A DNA stretch of 33,766 nucleotides from Oscillospiraceae bacterium (GTDB taxonomy: Bacteria > Bacillota > Clostridia > Oscillospirales > Ruminococcaceae). The notes beneath the pieces are model-generated. The model saw only the letters and a program-made list of their open reading frames with translations. It made no database searches and was not told the origin of the DNA. The translations under genes were made by a program, and so were the position numbers. Positions 13,219-21,361 of this stretch are shown here, piece after piece; the first letter of the stretch is position 1; each line of letters opens with the position of its first letter. The stretch spans positions 1-33,766 of the forward strand of contig SFFJ01000019.1 in the NCBI GenBank assembly GCA_004557855.1, read 5' to 3'.

Positions 13219-15206
13219 TACAAGAGCCCCGCTATGGTATAGGCCAGCCAACCGACCAGCCACGCCACACCGCATTGCAGCAGCACCACGCCCACCGTTT
13301 TCACCGTGGAATGCAGCTCCCGGCGGATGGTGGCAACGGCTGCCACACAGGGGGTGTACAGCAGGGTAAATACCAAAAAGCTGATCGCCGCTTGCAGGGA
13401 GAACATCCCGGTAACGGCGGCGCCGCCCAGCAGTACCTCCAGCGTGCTCACCACCGATTCCTTGGCGACGAAGCCGGAAATGAGGGCGGTGGCACAGCGC
13501 CAGTCGGCAAAGCCCAGCGGGGCAAAAATCGGGGCGATCCATTGGCCGATGATGGCCAGCAGACTGTACGAGCTATCCGCCACGACATTCAGCCGGGTAT
13601 CAAAGCTTTGCAGGAACCAGATGATGATGGTGGCCAGAAAGATGATGGTGAACGCCCGCTGCAAAAAGTCCTTGGCCTTTTCCCACAGCAGCAGCCCCAC
13701 GCTTTTCAGGCTGGGCAGACGGTAGTTGGGCAGCTCCATCACAAAGGGGACGGGCTTGCCCCGAAAGGCGGTTTTATTCATGATGAGCGCCGCCAGAATA
13801 CCGATGAGGATGCCGAGAAGATAAAGGGCGATCATCACCAGGGCGCCGTACTGCGGGAAAAATGCCGCCGTGAAAAAGGCGTAGATGGAGATCTTGGCAG
13901 AGCAGCTCATGTAGGGGGTCAGCAGGATGGTCATTTTGCGGTCACGGTCGGAGGAGACGGTGCGGGTGGCCATAATGGCCGGCACCGAGCAGCCGAAGCC
14001 GATGAGCAGCGGCACGATGCTGCGCCCCGAAAGCCCGATGCGGCGCAGGGGCTTATCCATCACAAAGGCGACACGGGCCATATAGCCGGTGTCCTCCAGG
14101 ATGGAAAGGAAGAAAAACAGCACCACGATGATGGGCAGGAATACCAGCACGCTGCCCACCCCGGCAAAAATGCCGTCGATGATGAGACTGTGCACCACCG
14201 GGTTGATGCCGTAGGCGGTAAGCCCCCGATCCACAATGGCGGTAAGGGCGCCGATGCCGACGGCAAGCAGGTCGGAAAGGCGCTGGCCGATGACATGGAA
14301 GGTGAGGAAAAAAGTGAGGAACATCACCGCCAGAAAGGTGGGGATGGCGGTATATTTGCCGGTGAGGACCTTATCGAATTTGACCGAACGGGCGTGCTCC
14401 CGGCTTTCGTGACACTTGATGACCGAGGAGGCCACCACCCCCTCGATGAAGGTGTAGCGCATATCGGCCAGGGCGGCGTTGCGGTCCAGCCCGGTTTCGG
14501 TTTCCATCTGCACGATGCAGTGCTCCAGAAGCTCCTTTTCGTTTTCGTCCAGCTGCAGGTCCTGCTCCAGCGTGTCGCCCCCCTCAATGAGCTTGGCAGC
14601 GCAGAACCGGGTGGGGATGCCCAGCCGTTCGGCGTGGTCGGAGATGAGGTGGATAACGGCGTGCAGGCAGCGGTGAACGGCGGAGTCATCGGAGCAGAAA
14701 TCGGTGACCTGCGGCAGGATGCGGCCCCGTGCCACCGTGATGGCCCGGTCGATCAGCTCCGAAACACCCTCGCCCTTGGCGGCGGAAATGGGCACCACCG
14801 GGATGCCAAGGGCGGCGCTCAATTTCTGCACATCGACCGAACCGCCGTTGGCCCGCACCTCATCCATCATGTTGAGGGCAAGCACCATCGGCACCCGCAG
14901 CTCCAAAAGCTGGAGGGTGAGGTAGAGGTTGCGTTCGATGTTGGTGGCGTCCACGATATTGATGATGCCGTCCGGCTTTTGATTGAGGATAAAATCCCGG
15001 GTGACGATCTCCTCCTGCGTATAGGGCCGCAGCGAATAGATGCCCGGCAGATCGACGACGGAACAGTTTTTTTCGCCCCGGATCTCGCCCATTTTCTGAT
15101 CGACGGTGACGCCGGGGAAGTTGCCCACATGCTGGTTGGAGCCGGTGAGGGCGTTAAAGAGGGTGGTTTTGCCGCAGTTCTGGTTGCCGGCCAATGCAAA
15201 AATCAT
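13218..15206 (-). CDS. feoB: ferrous iron transport protein B
   Basis: 662-residue inner-membrane Fe(II) transporter. The N-terminal GTPase domain has GNQNCGKTT (G1, residues 7-15), FPGVTVDQK with the G2 Thr, VVDLPGIYSL (G3) and NMMDE (G4); a helical GDI-like linker follows to about residue 270. The transmembrane part carries two gate domains, with VFLPIIVVLFFFLSILEDTGYMARVAF and the later VATIIRREL-like end with CVAA, where Cys residues line the pore in this family. ATG overlaps the feoA stop. Expressed with feoA and the small Cys protein; the operator-like palindrome upstream and the DtxR-type gene at 17196 suggest metal control. Confidence 0.95.
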   Translation of the reverse strand: MIFALAGNQNCGKTTLFNALTGSNQHVGNFPGVTVDQKMGEIRGEKNCSVVDLPGIYSLRPYTQEEIVTRDFILNQKPDGIINIVDATNIERNLYLTLQLLELRVPMVLALNMMDEVRANGGSVDVQKLSAALGIPVVPISAAKGEGVSELIDRAITVARGRILPQVTDFCSDDSAVHRCLHAVIHLISDHAERLGIPTRFCAAKLIEGGDTLEQDLQLDENEKELLEHCIVQMETETGLDRNAALADMRYTFIEGVVASSVIKCHESREHARSVKFDKVLTGKYTAIPTFLAVMFLTFFLTFHVIGQRLSDLLAVGIGALTAIVDRGLTAYGINPVVHSLIIDGIFAGVGSVLVFLPIIVVLFFFLSILEDTGYMARVAFVMDKPLRRIGLSGRSIVPLLIGFGCSVPAIMATRTVSSDRDRKMTILLTPYMSCSAKISIYAFFTAAFFPQYGALVMIALYLLGILIGILAALIMNKTAFRGKPVPFVMELPNYRLPSLKSVGLLLWEKAKDFLQRAFTIIFLATIIIWFLQSFDTRLNVVADSSYSLLAIIGQWIAPIFAPLGFADWRCATALISGFVAKESVVSTLEVLLGGAAVTGMFSLQAAISFLVFTLLYTPCVAAVATIRRELHSTVKTVGVVLLQCGVAWLVGWLAYTIAGLL

Positions 15207-15436
15207 GCCTCCCCGGCCTCCTTTATCTCGATTTTCCGGGCTTCCTCCACCCGCAGGGTCAGTTCATATCCCCGCACCATGATCTCGATGGGATCGCCCA
15301 TCGGGGCGACCTTTTGCAGGGTGACGCGGGTGTGCGGGATGAGCCCCATATCTAAAAGGCGGCAGCGCAGGGGGCCATCGCCGCCCACGGCCGTGATGAT
15401 GCCGGAGGAGCCGGTTTTCAGCTGGTTCAATGTCAT
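15203..15436 (-). CDS. feoA: ferrous iron transport protein A
   Basis: 77-residue cytoplasmic SH3-like protein required for FeoB activity. The family core GIITAVGGDGPLRCRLLDMGLIPHTRVTLQKVAPMGDPIEIMVRGYELTLR is complete. It overlaps feoB by four bases (ATGA). The start ATG 15436 follows AGAAAGGG. First gene of the operon, with the promoter about 45-55 nt upstream. Confidence 0.93.
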   Translation of the reverse strand: MTLNQLKTGSSGIITAVGGDGPLRCRLLDMGLIPHTRVTLQKVAPMGDPIEIMVRGYELTLRVEEARKIEIKEAGEA

Positions 15437-15483
15437 AGTGATACGCCCTTTCTCTGGCGGGAATACAGATTTTGATTCGAGCC

Positions 15484-15501
15484 TATTGTATTATAATACG
15501 A
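15484..15501 (-). promoter_or_regulatory. feo promoter -10 region with 12-bp palindrome
   Basis: GTATTATAATAC is a perfect 12-bp palindrome that contains a consensus TATAAT -10 (either strand) about 50 nt upstream of feoA. A good -35 at 17 nt is not visible. A repressor bound here would block RNA polymerase; the DtxR/MntR-type protein at 17196 is a candidate, though the site does not resemble the classical DtxR box. Confidence 0.45.
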
Positions 15502-15578
15502 CAAAAAATTCAAGGGGACGGCGGGGATTTCGGGGGCGGGGGAGAAGCTGCGGAGGGAGGGGCGGGTGGGGGGGGAGG

Positions 15579-15665
15579 GCGGCCCGCAGGGCCGGGCGCC
15601 GCAGGCGCCCGTAGGCGGCGCAGCCGCCGCCAAGCCCGCCGCAGGCGGGCTGCCCTGCGGGCCGC
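15579..15665. repeat. cloverleaf element E (class II)
   Basis: 14-bp perfect outer stem GCGGCCCGCAGGGC (15579-15592 with 15652-15665). Three hairpins: CGGGCGCC (15593-15600/15604-15611, loop GCA), GGCGGC (15614-15619/15623-15628, loop GCA) and AGCCCGCC (15633-15640/15644-15651, loop GCA). The outer core CGGCCCGCAGGGC is the same as in elements F and G. It fills most of the gap between the feo promoter and sigK. Nothing else is seen in 15502-15770 beyond the sigK ribosome-binding site. Confidence 0.85.
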
Positions 15666-15770
15666 AGCCCGGTACCCTGCAGAAGGCGGGGGCTTTGTCC
15701 CTTTGGGGCGGGACTGGCATTTTTCTGTCGCAGAGGGAATAAAGCTGGAGAGAGAAAGGGGGAGGGCAGT

Positions 15771-16478
15771 ATGGTAGGTGAAATGGTGCTGACGCTTTTG
15801 GGCGGGCTGTGGCTGCTGACGCTGCATATCTCGGGGTCGGGGTCGTTCCCGCGGCCGCTGACGGCAAAGCAGGAACGGGAGTGCCTGGAACGGCTGAAGC
15901 AGGGCGACCGCACGGCAAGAAACGAGCTGGTGGAGCACAATCTGCGGCTGGTGGCGCACATCGTGAAGAAATACTACGCCATCAGCGGGGAGCAGGATGA
16001 CCTGATCTCCATCGGGACCATCGGGCTCATCAAGGCGGTGGAAAGCTATGATTTGGGGAAAAAGACGAAGTTTTCGACCTATGCTTCCCGATGCATTGAA
16101 AATGAGATCCTCATGTACTTTCGGGGGCGGAAAAAGACGGCGGGGGATATCTCGCTGGAGGAGCCGCTGGACACCGACCGGGACGGCAACAGCCTGACGC
16201 TGATGGAGCTGGTGAGCGATGAGGAGGACATCATTTCCCGGCTGGATATCGCCATAAAGGCCGAAAAGCTGCGGGAGGTCTTCGGGGTGCTGGACCGGCG
16301 GGAGCAGACGGTGCTGCGGCTGCGCTACGGCCTTTGCAACCGCCTGCCGATGACCCAGCGGGAGGTGGCCGGGCGGCTGGGCATCTCACGCAGCTACGTT
16401 TCCCGGCTGGAAAAGCACGCCATAGAACGGCTGCGGGCGGAAATGACCGGGGAGGGCTTGCCGCGGGCGGCAAAATAG
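15771..16478 (+). CDS. sigK: sporulation sigma factor sigma-K (pro-form)
   Basis: 235-residue RNA polymerase sigma factor for late mother-cell transcription. The N-terminus MVGEMVLTLLGGLWLLTLHI is a hydrophobic pro-sequence of the kind removed by SpoIVFB, followed by GSFPRPLTAKQERECLERLK as in SigK. Region 2 has NLRLVAHIVKKYY, DLISIGTIGLIKAVESYD and FSTYASRCIENEILMYFR; region 4 ends with TQREVAGRLGISRSYVSRLEK, the DNA-binding helix. The gene is in one piece, with no skin-like element. GGGGGAGGG precedes the ATG. With cotJ it shows a sporulation-capable lineage. Sigma-E-type promoter not identified upstream. Confidence 0.9.
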   Translation: MVGEMVLTLLGGLWLLTLHISGSGSFPRPLTAKQERECLERLKQGDRTARNELVEHNLRLVAHIVKKYYAISGEQDDLISIGTIGLIKAVESYDLGKKTKFSTYASRCIENEILMYFRGRKKTAGDISLEEPLDTDRDGNSLTLMELVSDEEDIISRLDIAIKAEKLREVFGVLDRREQTVLRLRYGLCNRLPMTQREVAGRLGISRSYVSRLEKHAIERLRAEMTGEGLPRAAK

Positions 16479-16486
16479 GCTATGAT
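16458..16486 (+). promoter_or_regulatory. promoter of the DUF1643 gene, inside the sigK end
   Basis: -35 TTGCCG (16458-16463), 17-nt spacer, -10 TATGAT (16481-16486). The -35 lies within sigK codons, so the next gene can be expressed in vegetative cells. Confidence 0.5.
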
Positions 16487-16516
16487 GAGGGAAAGTACTT
16501 TTCCCGGAGGTGCCGT

Positions 16517-17128
16517 ATGCATATTCCCGCCATAGCCACCAGTGAGATGGAGGTTTTGTCCTTTGCCGAGGCGATGCGCCAAAGCGGCCGTGAGGCCGGC
16601 TATGATACCGCCCGGTGGCTCTATGTGCCGGATTTTTACACCGAGTACCGGTATGTGCTGGGGACAAAGGGGGAAAACCCGCTGATTTGCATCGGGGTGA
16701 ACCCCTCCACGGCGGAGCCGGATCACCTGGATAATACCCTCAAATCGGTGGAGCGCATCGCGCGGGGCAACGGCTTCGATAGCTTCATCATGTTTAATGT
16801 GTACCCCCAGCGGGCCACCCGTCCGCAGGATATGGCAAGGGTGCGGGATGAACGGCTGCACCGTGCCAATATGGAGGCCTTCGAGTATATTTTAAGCCTT
16901 TCCGGGCAGCCGACGGTCTGGGCGGCATGGGGGAATATCATAGAAATGCGCCCCTACCTGAAGGACTGCGTGCAGGATATGATCGCGGCGGGGGAGCGCC
17001 ACGGCGCCCGCTGGGTGACGGCGGGCAAGCGCTCGGTGAAGGGGCACCCGCACCACCCGCTGTACCTTAAAAAAGACAGCGGACTGGACGCCTTCGACGT
17101 GGCGGCGTACTGCGAAAGCTGCATTTGA
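16517..17128 (+). CDS. DUF1643 domain-containing protein
   Basis: 203 residues; start MHIPAIATSEMEVL at 16517 after GGAGG. The DUF1643 core is recognisable: YRYVLGTKGENPLICIGVNPSTAEPDHLDNTLKSVERIA, FIMFNVYPQRATRPQDM, VWAAWGNIIEMRPYL, and the C-terminal GHPHHPLYLKK. The fold and function are not established; members occur in chromosomes and on phages. Soluble, no signal peptide. It lies 38 nt after sigK, with its own likely promoter, and ends at a terminator shared with the convergent regulator. Confidence 0.8.
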   Translation: MHIPAIATSEMEVLSFAEAMRQSGREAGYDTARWLYVPDFYTEYRYVLGTKGENPLICIGVNPSTAEPDHLDNTLKSVERIARGNGFDSFIMFNVYPQRATRPQDMARVRDERLHRANMEAFEYILSLSGQPTVWAAWGNIIEMRPYLKDCVQDMIAAGERHGARWVTAGKRSVKGHPHHPLYLKKDSGLDAFDVAAYCESCI

Positions 17129-17149
17129 TTTTTTGATACAAAACGAAAA

Positions 17150-17184
17150 CAGCACCGGGGGCAAGACCCGGTGCTGCGGTTTTT
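17150..17184. terminator. intrinsic terminator, probably bidirectional
   Basis: CAGCACCGGG (17150-17159) and CCCGGTGCTG (17167-17176) form a perfect 10-bp stem, followed by a T-run at 17180-17184 and preceded by an A-rich stretch. Confidence 0.85.
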
Positions 17185-17195
17185 CGGCAGGTTTT

Positions 17196-17567
17196 TTATT
17201 TTATGCGGCCTGCGGCGTGGCGCTTGATGGCCTCCATGGAGGCATCGCTGATGACGTGCTCCATTTTGCAGGCGTCCTCGGCGGCGGTTTTTTCATCCAC
17301 CCCCAGCTGCATAAGAAAGCCGGAAAGCAGACGGTGGCGCTCGTAGATTTTTTCGGCGATGGCCCGGCCGGCGTCGGTCAGGGTGATGCCGCCGTCCTTG
17401 CCGACCAGAATATACCCATCCTGCCGCAGGATGCCTACGGCACGGCTGATGCTGGGCTTGGAATAGCCCATTTCGTCGCAGATATCGATGGCGCGGACAA
17501 AGCCGGTGCGCTGGCCCAGCACCAAGATGGTTTCAAGATACATTTCGCCGGATTCCTGTAATGACAT
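17196..17567 (-). CDS. DtxR/MntR-family metal-dependent regulator
   Basis: 123-residue iron- or manganese-responsive repressor. The winged helix is at residues 5-60: SGEMYLETILVLGQ, RAIDICDEMGYSKPSISRAVGILRQDGYI, then the wing GGITLTDAGRAIAE. The dimerisation helix has IYERHRLLSGFLMQLGVDEKTAAEDACKMEHVIS, which holds the metal ligands (His in ERH, Glu/Cys/His in AAEDACKMEH). The C-terminal SH3 domain of full DtxR is absent, so it is the short MntR-like form; Cys in the ACKMEH segment favours iron (Asp/Glu there favours manganese in other members). Feo genes lie 2 kb away. Start after GGAAGG. Confidence 0.88.
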   Translation of the reverse strand: MSLQESGEMYLETILVLGQRTGFVRAIDICDEMGYSKPSISRAVGILRQDGYILVGKDGGITLTDAGRAIAEKIYERHRLLSGFLMQLGVDEKTAAEDACKMEHVISDASMEAIKRHAAGRIK

Positions 17568-17643
17568 GGGGCACCTTCCTTCCTGCGGGATTTAAGTTAA
17601 GGGTAGCACATTTCGGCAGCGGTTGCAAGGGAAGCGGGGGAAA

Positions 17644-17670
17644 AAGATAATCCCCGCCGAGAGACGGGGA
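17644..17670 (-). terminator. intrinsic terminator after tRNA-Thr
   Basis: Minus-strand TCCCCG, short loop, CGGGGA (within 17651-17670), followed by TTATCTTTTT. Confidence 0.75.
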
Positions 17671-17672
17671 GA

Positions 17673-17748
17673 TGGAGCTGGAAACGTGACTTGAACACGC
17701 GACCTGCTGATTACGAATCAGCTGCTCTACCGGCTGAGCTATTCCAGC
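17673..17748 (-). tRNA. tRNA-Thr (anticodon CGT)
   Basis: On the minus strand acceptor GCTGGAA pairs with TTCCAGC; D stem GCTC/GAGC; anticodon stem GCTGA/TCAGC with loop TTCGTAA (anticodon CGT, reads ACG); T arm GCGTG-TTCAAGT-CACGT. CCA is encoded. 76 nt, discriminator T. Followed by its own terminator. Confidence 0.93.
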
Positions 17749-17823
17749 ATTTTCAGGGGTACTAATGCATTTTATCATACCGGGAAGAAAAAATCAATCA
17801 AAAATCACACACAGTTCATTTAC

Positions 17824-17847
17824 TTTTTCCGCGGGAAAAACTATAAT
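17824..17847 (+). promoter_or_regulatory. promoter of the DD-carboxypeptidase gene with spacer palindrome
   Basis: -10 TATAAT (17842-17847), with weak -35 TTTACT at 17 nt (17819-17824). The spacer is filled by TTTTTCC-GCG-GGAAAAA (17824-17840), a 7-bp inverted repeat that could be an operator. Confidence 0.55.
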
Positions 17848-17882
17848 AGAGAACATACCACCCAAACGGAGCAGAGAAAACG

Positions 17883-19184
17883 ATGAGAAAACTTCTGGCG
17901 CTGCTGCTGGCAGCGATGACGATAGCCGGGACGGCCGCCCCGGCCATGGCAGCGGAGGACGCACCCCCCGCAACGGTCAGTAAAGCCTATGTGGTGATGG
18001 ACGCCAAGACCGGGCAGGTGCTGCTGCAAAAGAATATGTACGAAAAAAAGTACCCCGCCAGCATCACCAAAATACTGACGACGGCGCTGGGGCTGCTGTA
18101 CGCCGACCCGGACGATAAAATAACGGTATCGCAGGAAACGGTAAGCGATATATGGAAATGGGGCGAGACCACCCATCTTTCGCTGGAGCCGGGAGAGGTC
18201 ATCACGCTGCGGGACGCACTGTACGGGGCGATGGTGGAATCGGCCAATGACTGCGCCAATGCCATTGCACAGGCGGTAAGCGGGAATTTAAGCGACTTTG
18301 CCGGGCTGATGAACGAGCAGGCGGCGGCGCTGGGGCTGACCGAAACGCATTTTACCAATGCCCACGGCCTGCCCGACCCCGAGCACTACACCACCGCCTA
18401 CGATATGGCCCGCATCACCCGCTGGGCCATGACGGTACCGGGCTTTGAGGAATACTTCTGCGCAACGGAATATTCCATCCCCCGCACCAATAAAAAGAAC
18501 GTGCAGCGCAATATCGGCACCCACCACCATATGCTGGTGGAAAGCGCCTACCACTACCCCTATGCCAAGGGCGGCAAGCTGGGCTGGACCACCGAAGCGC
18601 AGCACACGGCGGTGACATGGGCGGAAAAGGACGGCCTTTCGCTGCTGTGCGTGGTGCTGGATTGCAGCGATAAATGGGGCAAATACAAGGACACCGCAGC
18701 GCTTTTCGATTACTGCTTTGAACGGTACAGCATGGTTTCGGTCAAAACCGATGACATTGCGGCGTATGATATCCCGGTGGGGAGCCTGACCAAAACGGTG
18801 GGCATGGTACATATCGCCGCAGGCGGGGATATCGACGTGCTGGTGCCGAAGGGAACGGCGGTGGAAAGCATCGCCCTCAAATATCAGATCCCCGGGCGGT
18901 ACCGGGTGAATGAGCGCATCGACCCGCAGGTGGAGCTGTGGTGCGGCGGCGAGCTGGTCGGCTCCTTCCCGATGACCTACACCGTGGAGACCTACGCCCC
19001 CGCAGAGCCCCCGGCGGAGGACACGGCAGCCGGCGGTTCGGTAATAGGGACAGTGCTCAAATGGGCGGGCATCGTGCTGGGGGCGCTGGTGGTGCTGCTG
19101 TTCACGCTGCGGGCCTATTTTATGGCAAAACGCCGCCGGGCACGGCAGCGCCGCAGGCAGGCGCAGCGCCATCGTACCGGCTGA
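17883..19184 (+). CDS. D-alanyl-D-alanine carboxypeptidase (PBP5/DacF type)
   Basis: 433-residue exported enzyme that trims the terminal D-Ala of peptidoglycan stem peptides. Signal peptide residues 1-23 (MRKLLALLLAAMTIAGTAAP then AMA). Peptidase S11 motifs: S60-I-T-K63 (SxxK), S120-A-N122 (SxN), and K232-L-G234 in place of KTG, in the context GGKLGWTTEA. A PBP5_C-type beta domain follows, then an unusual C-terminal true membrane helix (about 386-410, GIVLGALVVLLFTLRAYF) and an Arg-rich cytoplasmic tail (RRRARQRRRQ), where typical DacA/DacF has an amphipathic helix. Single gene with its own promoter and terminator. Confidence 0.9.
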   Translation: MRKLLALLLAAMTIAGTAAPAMAAEDAPPATVSKAYVVMDAKTGQVLLQKNMYEKKYPASITKILTTALGLLYADPDDKITVSQETVSDIWKWGETTHLSLEPGEVITLRDALYGAMVESANDCANAIAQAVSGNLSDFAGLMNEQAAALGLTETHFTNAHGLPDPEHYTTAYDMARITRWAMTVPGFEEYFCATEYSIPRTNKKNVQRNIGTHHHMLVESAYHYPYAKGGKLGWTTEAQHTAVTWAEKDGLSLLCVVLDCSDKWGKYKDTAALFDYCFERYSMVSVKTDDIAAYDIPVGSLTKTVGMVHIAAGGDIDVLVPKGTAVESIALKYQIPGRYRVNERIDPQVELWCGGELVGSFPMTYTVETYAPAEPPAEDTAAGGSVIGTVLKWAGIVLGALVVLLFTLRAYFMAKRRRARQRRRQAQRHRTG

Positions 19185-19204
19185 ATATTCGGCAAAAAAG
19201 ATAA

Positions 19205-19231
19205 GGGCAGGCCGCCGGGTCTGCCCTTTAT
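19205..19231 (+). terminator. intrinsic terminator after the DD-carboxypeptidase gene
   Basis: GGGCAG (19205-19210) pairs with CTGCCC (19221-19226), followed by TTTATT. Confidence 0.65.
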
Positions 19232-19282
19232 TGATGCAACTGCACAAACTTCCCGAAAAACTATATTTGGCAGGAAATTGAC

Positions 19283-19312
19283 TGGACAGCCGCCGCCCAA
19301 ATGAGGTAAAAT
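19283..19312 (+). promoter_or_regulatory. promoter of the Na/Pi symporter gene
   Basis: -35 TGGACA (19283-19288), 18-nt spacer, -10 TAAAAT (19307-19312). Confidence 0.55.
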
Positions 19313-19368
19313 GAGTTTGTATGCGAGGTTGAAAGAACGGGCGGGCGAACCCCGGAGGAGAAAGAAAC

Positions 19369-21183
19369 ATGGATATTTTTGCGCTACTGCGGCTGGTGCT
19401 GGGTCTGGCTTTTTTTCTGTTCGGCATGAGTGTCATGTCCAGCAATCTGGAAAAGATGGCCGGCGGAAAGCTGGAGCAACTGCTGAAAACGATGACGGCC
19501 AGTCCGCTGGTGAGTATGCTGCTGGGCGCCGCCATCACCATAGCGGTGCAGTCCTCCTCGGCGGTCACGGTAATGCTGGTGGGTCTGGTCAATTCCGGCA
19601 TTATGAAGTTCGGCCAGACGCTGTATGTCATCTTCGGCGCCAATATCGGCACGACGCTGACGGCGTGGATTCTCTCCCTTTCCGGCATCCAAAGCGGCAA
19701 TATGTGGCTGAAGATGCTGAAGCCCGAAAACTTTTCTCCCATCCTGGCCATCATCGGCGTTGTGATGATGATGGTGGGCAAAAAGGATAAGCAAAAAAGC
19801 ATCGGCACCGTACTGGTGGGCTTCACCATACTCATGTACGGCATGGTGGTGATGAGCGACGCCGTAAGCCCGCTGGCACAGATGCCGGAATTCACGGCGA
19901 TCCTGGCGGGGCTGCAAAACCCCCTGCTGGGCCTTGTGGTGGCTACCCTGTTCACCGCCATCATCCAAAGCTCGGCGGCCTCGGTGGGTATTCTGCAGGC
20001 GCTGGCGCTCACCGGCGGCCTCACCTACCAAATGGTCATCCCCATGGTGATGGGCCTTAATATCGGTACCTGTGCCACCTCGCTCATTTCCAGTATCGGC
20101 ACCAGCTACAAGGCCAAGCGTGTGGCGGTCATCCACTTCTCCATCAAGGTCATCGGCACCCTCATCTGCCTGCCGCTGTACCTTTTGTTCACCTCTCTCT
20201 TAAAGCTGGATTTTATCTACAATGCCGTAACACCGTGGAATATCGCCATGGTGCATACCATTTATAATCTCGCCATCACCGCTATTTTAATGCCCTTTAC
20301 CAAGTATTTGGTGAAGCTGGGCAAGTGGCTGGTGAAGGCCAAGGACGAAACCGCCCCCAAGGATGCCATGAAGTACGCCCCCGACCTTCTGCTGTTGCGC
20401 TCGCCCTCGGTGGCGCTGCAGGAATGCGACCACTATACCTTCCGGATGGCGGCGACCGCCCGGGATTCGCTGGAACGGGCGATCTCGCTGGTGGGCGCCT
20501 ATAACGAAAAGGACGCCGAGGTGGTCATGCGGCAGGAGGACACCCTGGACCTTTACGAGGACCGGCTGGATGCCTATCTGGTGTACCTTTCCGCACAGGC
20601 GCTTTCCCAGCAGGATAGCCGCCGGGTGGGTAAAATGCAGCACGCCATCGGGGATTTTGAACGGCTGGGCGACCATGCGGTCAACCTGGTGAAGGCCGGC
20701 AAGGAGCTGGAGATCAAGTCGCTGTTCTTCTCGGAGGAGGCCCGGCGGGAGCTGGGGGTCCTCACCATGGCGGTGCGGGAGATTTTACAGCTCACCACCG
20801 ACTGCTACATCAATACCGACCACGAGATGGCCCACCATGTGGAACCGCTGGAGCAGGTCATCGACGGGCTGACCAAGGCCATCAAAAAGAACCATCTGGC
20901 GCGGCTGCAGGCTGGGCGCTGCTCCATCGAGTTGGGCTTTATCCTATCCGACCTGCTGACCGACTTCGAGCGCATCTCCGACCACTGCTCCAACATCGCC
21001 GTGGCGGTCATCGAGCTGCAGCATGATGCGCTGGACTCCCACCGCTACCTGAACGAAATGAAGCGGGACAGCGAGGCCTTCCGGGAGATGTACGCCGGGT
21101 TCCGGGAAAAGTACGTCCTGCCGGAGTCTGCCTACGCCCGCCGGCAGACCGAGGACTACCGCAGCCTGCCGGAGCCGGAATAA
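19369..21183 (+). CDS. Na/Pi cotransporter family protein with C-terminal PhoU domain
   Basis: 604-residue membrane protein of the PNaS family that imports phosphate with sodium. Two inverted halves each carry the family's Gln-Ser motif: Q61-SSS in TIAVQSSSAVTVML and Q200-SSA in AIIQSSAASVGIL; FGANIGTTLTAWI and LNIGTCATSLISSIGTS follow them. Hydrophobic helices end near residue 325. The remaining 270 residues are helical, with PhoU-like repeats such as DFERLGDHAVNLVKAGKEL and DFERISDHCSNIAVAVIEL, whose E/D-rich motifs bind metal. GGAGGAG precedes the ATG. Monocistronic. No pst or pho genes nearby. Confidence 0.92.
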   Translation: MDIFALLRLVLGLAFFLFGMSVMSSNLEKMAGGKLEQLLKTMTASPLVSMLLGAAITIAVQSSSAVTVMLVGLVNSGIMKFGQTLYVIFGANIGTTLTAWILSLSGIQSGNMWLKMLKPENFSPILAIIGVVMMMVGKKDKQKSIGTVLVGFTILMYGMVVMSDAVSPLAQMPEFTAILAGLQNPLLGLVVATLFTAIIQSSAASVGILQALALTGGLTYQMVIPMVMGLNIGTCATSLISSIGTSYKAKRVAVIHFSIKVIGTLICLPLYLLFTSLLKLDFIYNAVTPWNIAMVHTIYNLAITAILMPFTKYLVKLGKWLVKAKDETAPKDAMKYAPDLLLLRSPSVALQECDHYTFRMAATARDSLERAISLVGAYNEKDAEVVMRQEDTLDLYEDRLDAYLVYLSAQALSQQDSRRVGKMQHAIGDFERLGDHAVNLVKAGKELEIKSLFFSEEARRELGVLTMAVREILQLTTDCYINTDHEMAHHVEPLEQVIDGLTKAIKKNHLARLQAGRCSIELGFILSDLLTDFERISDHCSNIAVAVIELQHDALDSHRYLNEMKRDSEAFREMYAGFREKYVLPESAYARRQTEDYRSLPEPE

Positions 21184-21190
21184 AATAAAA

Positions 21191-21230
21191 TGCCCTGCGA
21201 TCGGTGAAAACGGATGGCAGGGCAATTTTT
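21191..21230 (+). terminator. intrinsic terminator after the Na/Pi symporter gene
   Basis: TGCCCTGC (21191-21198) and GCAGGGCA (21217-21224) form an 8-bp stem, followed by ATTTTT. Confidence 0.75.
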
Positions 21231-21361
21231 GCCCGAAGCGGGCGGACACTTTATGCGGTTTGTCCCATTTTCGGGTGATGTTCATATTTTATTGATGATA
21301 ACACCGTAAAACGGGTGGTATAATTTCTTTTACACACTACAAAAGGGAGAGAAAATCCGTT

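Noticed and set aside
13005..15614. Very long open frame on the plus strand through the feo region, and similar long antisense frames over the helicase, LTA-synthase-like, symporter and clpC genes
   Set aside because: They are exact antisense of well-supported genes in GC-rich DNA, have low-complexity His/Gln/Arg-rich products and no ribosome-binding sites.
15771..16478. Interrupted sigK with a skin-like element
   Set aside because: The sigK frame is continuous from pro-sequence to region 4.
17533..17778. Small gene across tRNA-Thr
   Set aside because: The frame is the tRNA sequence read as protein, with no ribosome-binding site.
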